The notes beneath the pieces are model-generated. The model searched no databases, was not told the DNA's origin, and saw only the letters and a program-made list of their open reading frames with translations. Below, in pieces: positions 7,061-10,847 of a DNA stretch of 10,847 nucleotides. The number at the start of each line of letters is the position of its first letter. Positions within the stretch are counted from its first letter, which is position 1. The translations under genes and the position numbers were made by a program. Origin of the DNA: Tissierellales bacterium (GTDB taxonomy: Bacteria > Bacillota_A > Clostridia > Tissierellales > JASKZW01); contig JASKZW010000141.1 of NCBI GenBank assembly GCA_030147425.1, forward strand, positions 1 through 10,847, written 5' to 3'.

Positions 7061-10000
7061 ATGGTTAAAAGAAAAGTATTTGTATCTGCTTATAATGATG
7101 AAAATTATAAAAATAAATTATTAGAAAAATCTATTTCTTATATAAATAAAAACCAAGGAAATAGATTTTTCTATATAGTTCCCAATGGGAGGATTATAAA
7201 CTACTATAGAAAGTTTTTTGTAGAGAACTGTAACTACTTATCAAATTTAAATATTATAACTTTTCAGGACATAGGTAAGGAGTTTGTTGACTTATCTGGT
7301 AAAAAGTTAATAGATGAGAACTTAAAACAAATGTTACTCATTAATATAATGGAGAAATACTCAGATTTAAAAGATTTTCATTCTTATAGGAATTTTTTAA
7401 AACATAGAGGATTTATAGAAGAACTTTCAGCTATAATTCGAAATTTAAAGACCTCCCTTATAAATCCTGAAAAGTATTTAAATCATATACAATCTGATGG
7501 TCATCTAAAAAACTTAGCTAGTCTTTATAAGGAGTATGAACTATATTTAGAAGAAAATAACTTAATGGATGTAGATGACTATTATCTAATCCTTATAGAT
7601 GCCATAAAAAATAAAAAATTAGATGATTTAAATAAGTTAGATTTTATAATAATTGATGATTTTGATTCTTTTAGAAAACAGGAATATAAATTAATAGAAG
7701 AATTATCCAAATATAATTTAGATATTTATATTAATATTCCTTATGCTAGACTAGATGGTTTTGCTCATATAGATAATACAATAACTAATCTAAAGGGCCT
7801 AGGCTATGAAATTATTGATAACTGCATAGAAGAGGATAGGGGCTTAATTTCCAATAGGATTTTTAGCAGAAATAAGGAGAATATAAAATTAAACACAAAT
7901 CTATCTTTAATTAAAGCGCCTAGTAAAAAACTTGAGGTATATAAAGTTATTGAAATAGTTAAGGAAAAGTACATTCAAGGTTTTGCTTTAACTGATATGG
8001 CTATTATTGTACCTAATATGAAAGAATATGAAGCTATACTTACTGAAGCTTTTAAAAGTGAAAAATTAGCAAATACCTTAGAGGAGAAATATTTACTTAT
8101 ATCTAGTCATATAGCAAAGGAATTGATAAATATTTATGTATATTTGGAGGCTAGGGAAAACACTAGCTTTATAAATATAATAAATTCTAAATATTTTAAG
8201 TTTAGTTCGGGGGAATATACTGATGATTTAGAGGATATATATAGGCAAAATTTAGAACTAGATGATAATATTGAAAAAGATTTATTGGAGGAAATCATTG
8301 AAATAAAGCAAAAAGTTTCTCATATAGAGGAATTTTTAGGAAGTGCTAGAACTTTAAAAGACTATTTAATAAGTAGTTTAGATCTAATAAAGTATTTTAA
8401 TCTGGTAGAAAATATTTATTCAAATTATCATCAAAATAATAACTATAATATTCTATACAGGGATTTAAAGATAATAGAAAAAATAAAGGAAGACTTTGAA
8501 TCTTTTATAGACCTTAGTATAAGTAGGAAAAAAATAAAGAGGAAAGACTATGTAGATTTCCTTATAATGTATTTTGAAAATACATACATAAGTTTATATG
8601 AAGGAAATAACAGCGGAATTTCAGTCCTTTCCTTAGAAACTGCAAGAGGATTAAATTTTAAAAGTATCTTTATTTTAGGGCTAACTCAGGGAGAATATCC
8701 TAACTTAGAAAGGGGAGCTTCTCCTATAATAGAAAAAAATATAAAGTTTTTTAAAGAACTGGGATTAGAATATAAGGGTTATTATGAAAGATTAGACAAG
8801 GCAGCTTTTGACTTTACTAGAATCTTATCCTTGGCTGAAGAGGATATTTATTTATCTTATTCGGAAAACTTAAGTGAATCTAGTCTCCCCTCTATATTTT
8901 GGGATGAGATAATATTAGTGGCAGAAGAATCTAAGAATCATATAAATTATATAGATATGGATTTATCTTATAACTTAGACCTAGACTTAGAAGAAATAAC
9001 TAATGAGAGAAAACTATATTTCTATCTTTGTCAAAATAAGTTTTTGACAGAAGAAGTAGATACTGTGATGGTAAAGGATGTGGCAAGAAGGGCAGAAATA
9101 GAAAAAAATAGATTTATAGAAGAAAATCCGTACAATGGTTTTATTAGGAATGAACAGATTTTAAGGAATTTATCTAAGTCTTTAGAAAATAAGGTTTATA
9201 GTCCTAGTTTTTTAGAGTCTTATGGCCAATGTCCTCTTAGTTTCTACTTGGAAAGGATCTTATCTTTGGACTCCTATTCTAGAGATGGACAGGAAATTGG
9301 AAATTTAGAATTTAGTTTAATAAATTCTAAAATTATAGATAGATTTTATGAGGAGAATAAAAGAAATATAAAAGTTTATTTGGATGAAAATAATAATACA
9401 GACATAGATATAGAGTATATTTCTGCCTATATAAAAGAAAATTATTTTAAAGAATTAATTAATATGAATTATTCTATAACTTCTCCTATTTTTAATCTTC
9501 AAATGGAGATGAATATAAGAAAACTAACAGATTATATAAAAAGTGATTTAGAGAATATGAAGGAGTTACCTTTTCAAATTAAGTTTTATGTAGATCAAGA
9601 AGAAAACAAGACTAGTAAATCAAGAGAAATAGAGATAGAGGGAAAAAATTATTATATATCTACTAGGGTTGATAGAATAGATATTTGGGATGAAAAAGGC
9701 ATAGTTATGAAAAATTATAAGAATAGTAATTATAGAATATACAATGAGAAAGATATAAAAGAAGGCTTGAGCCTTTACCTTCCTTTAACATCTCTAGTTT
9801 TTGAGGATGAAGAAGTAATAGCTTTAATTTACGATATTATACCTAGAAAAGAATCTAAGATACTTTTATTTGACAATGACTATGAGGAATTTATTTCTAA
9901 AGAAAAATTTAATAATTTAAGTGAAGAAGAGTTAGAAGACTTAAGAAATATAGCTAAGGCCTATATAGAGGAATATATGGCTAAGATAGAAAATGGCTAT

Positions 10001-10075
10001 TTTCCAGCATCTGACAAGTCATGTCCGAGTTTTTGTAAGTTTAAAGATTTATGTAGACTAGCAAAGGGGGTGTAG
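7061..10075 (+). CDS. addB: AddB subunit of the AddAB helicase-nuclease, with degenerate motifs
   Basis: AddB pairs with AddA to process double-strand breaks and recognise Chi. The product has 1004 residues, somewhat shorter than the roughly 1160 of Bacillus subtilis AddB. The N-terminal half has the inactive helicase-like fold, including YIVPNGR (38-44) in place of the usual VPEQ-type segment, IIIDDFD (196-202) and a LETARGLNFKSIFILGL segment (525-541). The C-terminal domain is PD-(D/E)XK-like with the iron-sulfur cysteines in place: C724 (YGQCPLSF) and C988, C992, C998. Several expected functional residues are missing. No GxxGxGK Walker A loop occurs near residues 8-20. The usual DYK motif reads NYK (885-887), the QxxxY motif reads YLPLT (906-910), and the GxxxH motif near 747-751 ends in Phe. 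D871 (VDRID) remains. The frame is intact throughout, so it is not a pseudogene. AGGAGG lies six bases before the ATG, and addA begins two bases after the stop. Confidence 0.9.
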   Translation: MVKRKVFVSAYNDENYKNKLLEKSISYINKNQGNRFFYIVPNGRIINYYRKFFVENCNYLSNLNIITFQDIGKEFVDLSGKKLIDENLKQMLLINIMEKYSDLKDFHSYRNFLKHRGFIEELSAIIRNLKTSLINPEKYLNHIQSDGHLKNLASLYKEYELYLEENNLMDVDDYYLILIDAIKNKKLDDLNKLDFIIIDDFDSFRKQEYKLIEELSKYNLDIYINIPYARLDGFAHIDNTITNLKGLGYEIIDNCIEEDRGLISNRIFSRNKENIKLNTNLSLIKAPSKKLEVYKVIEIVKEKYIQGFALTDMAIIVPNMKEYEAILTEAFKSEKLANTLEEKYLLISSHIAKELINIYVYLEARENTSFINIINSKYFKFSSGEYTDDLEDIYRQNLELDDNIEKDLLEEIIEIKQKVSHIEEFLGSARTLKDYLISSLDLIKYFNLVENIYSNYHQNNNYNILYRDLKIIEKIKEDFESFIDLSISRKKIKRKDYVDFLIMYFENTYISLYEGNNSGISVLSLETARGLNFKSIFILGLTQGEYPNLERGASPIIEKNIKFFKELGLEYKGYYERLDKAAFDFTRILSLAEEDIYLSYSENLSESSLPSIFWDEIILVAEESKNHINYIDMDLSYNLDLDLEEITNERKLYFYLCQNKFLTEEVDTVMVKDVARRAEIEKNRFIEENPYNGFIRNEQILRNLSKSLENKVYSPSFLESYGQCPLSFYLERILSLDSYSRDGQEIGNLEFSLINSKIIDRFYEENKRNIKVYLDENNNTDIDIEYISAYIKENYFKELINMNYSITSPIFNLQMEMNIRKLTDYIKSDLENMKELPFQIKFYVDQEENKTSKSREIEIEGKNYYISTRVDRIDIWDEKGIVMKNYKNSNYRIYNEKDIKEGLSLYLPLTSLVFEDEEVIALIYDIIPRKESKILLFDNDYEEFISKEKFNNLSEEELEDLRNIAKAYIEEYMAKIENGYFPASDKSCPSFCKFKDLCRLAKGV

Positions 10076-10077
10076 CT

Positions 10078-10847
10078 GTGGTTAAAAATACTAAGATGCA
10101 AGAGTTAGCTATAGAGACAATAGATTCTAATTTGGTTGTTAATGCAGGAGCTGGGACTGGAAAGACCAAAGTTTTAACTGAAAGATATATAAAAATACTT
10201 GAATCTTCTTCTCCAGAAAATCCTAAACCTGTAGAATCTATAGTAGCTATAACTTTTACAAAAAAGGCTAGCCAGGAAATGATATATAGGATAAGGCAAG
10301 AGCTAAGAAAGAAAGCTGAAAAAAGTGATTATTGGTATTCTATATATAAGGATATGGATAAGGCTAATATATCTACTATACATAGCTTCTGTAATGAAAT
10401 TATTAGGGAAAATTTTATTTATCTAGGGATAAGTCCTAAATATGAAATTATTGAGGAAAATAATAAGGATATTTTACTAGCTAAGATAGCTAAGGAAGTT
10501 TTTAATAAGGAGATAGATAGGAATGGAAAACTAAGGAAATTGATTCTTGACTTTCCTAATATAAGCTTAGATAGATTCCTATCCGACCTAATTAAACTAT
10601 ATAATCAGATAAGGTCTAATGGATATTTTCTAGAAGAAGTATATGATTTAACTATAAATAATCTTAGAGAATCAGACTTAGATGAGGATATAGATCTAGA
10701 TAAGGAAATAATAGGAGATTTTGTTTATTTAATGGAAAACACATCTAAGAACAGTAAGTTTAATAAATTAGCTAAAATGCCTGAGTGGGCATTATTTTTA
10801 AATAAAAGCTATGATAATAAAATAGAAATTTTAGATGTAATAAAGGG
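10078..10847 (+). CDS. addA: AddA subunit of the AddAB helicase-nuclease (3' truncated by window)
   Basis: The first 256 residues of a UvrD/Rep-type superfamily 1 helicase are present; family members have about 1200, so most of the gene lies beyond the window. Visible motifs are the Q-motif Gln (Q8), Walker A AGAGTGKT (23-30), motif Ia AITFTKKAS (57-65) and motif Ib STIHSFC (99-105). AddA supplies the 3'-5' helicase motor and, in its C-terminal domain, a RecB-like nuclease; that part cannot be checked here. The start is GTG at 10078, two bases after the addB stop. The purine run AAAGGGGGTG at the end of addB serves as its ribosome binding site, so the two subunits are probably translationally coupled. 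The immediate pairing with addB and the N-terminal sequence make AddA much more likely than UvrD or PcrA. Confidence 0.93.
   Translation, partial: MVKNTKMQELAIETIDSNLVVNAGAGTGKTKVLTERYIKILESSSPENPKPVESIVAITFTKKASQEMIYRIRQELRKKAEKSDYWYSIYKDMDKANISTIHSFCNEIIRENFIYLGISPKYEIIEENNKDILLAKIAKEVFNKEIDRNGKLRKLILDFPNISLDRFLSDLIKLYNQIRSNGYFLEEVYDLTINNLRESDLDEDIDLDKEIIGDFVYLMENTSKNSKFNKLAKMPEWALFLNKSYDNKIEILDVIK

Noticed and set aside
7061..10075. Possibility that addB is a decaying pseudogene because of its lost motifs
   Set aside because: The frame is uninterrupted over 1004 codons, the iron-sulfur cysteines are retained, it has a strong ribosome binding site, and it is tightly coupled to an intact addA start.

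Overview
This is an AT-rich stretch of bacterial chromosome. It has dense same-strand gene packing, A/T-ending codons, heavy AGA/AGG use for arginine, TTG and GTG starts, and strong AGGAGG-type ribosome binding sites. These traits and the gene content (AddAB recombination nuclease, TGS-domain nucleoside kinase, clostridial-type PAS/AAA+ regulator) fit a low-GC anaerobic Firmicute. A Clostridia or Tissierellia-like organism is my best guess, but the species cannot be read from the sequence. No mobile element, CRISPR array, rRNA or tRNA was seen, and no gap between genes exceeds about 100 bases.

Layout. Bases 1-150 are the 3' end of an unrecognised plus-strand gene. It converges on a minus-strand gene (177-635) for a small membrane-anchored protein with a YceG/MltG-like N-terminal module. 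The two share a perfect 15-bp hairpin terminator at 151-183. A divergent promoter region (about 636-731) separates the small gene from a long plus-strand cluster that continues past the window end. The cluster order is RluA-type pseudouridine synthase, TGS-domain nucleoside kinase, glutaminase, PAS/AAA+/Fis-type regulator, ROK sugar kinase, addB, and addA (truncated by the window end). Gaps between these genes are only 2 to 24 bases and no internal terminator is visible, so they are probably one operon.

How the genes work together. AddA and AddB form the helicase-nuclease that processes double-strand DNA breaks before recombination. The glutaminase (glutamine to glutamate plus ammonia) lies directly before a regulator whose N-terminal PAS-like region could sense a small molecule, so a nitrogen link is possible but unproven. 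The pseudouridine synthase, nucleoside kinase and sugar kinase are housekeeping-type genes with no obvious shared pathway.

What stands out. I see no wholly new system. Two proteins have eroded catalytic signatures inside otherwise well-preserved frames. AddB lacks its N-terminal Walker A motif and several PD-(D/E)XK nuclease residues, yet keeps all four iron-sulfur cysteines. The sigma-54-activator-like regulator lacks the GAFTGA loop, has Glu for the Walker B Asp, and has Ser for the sensor II Arg. The small MltG-like protein has no catalytic domain.
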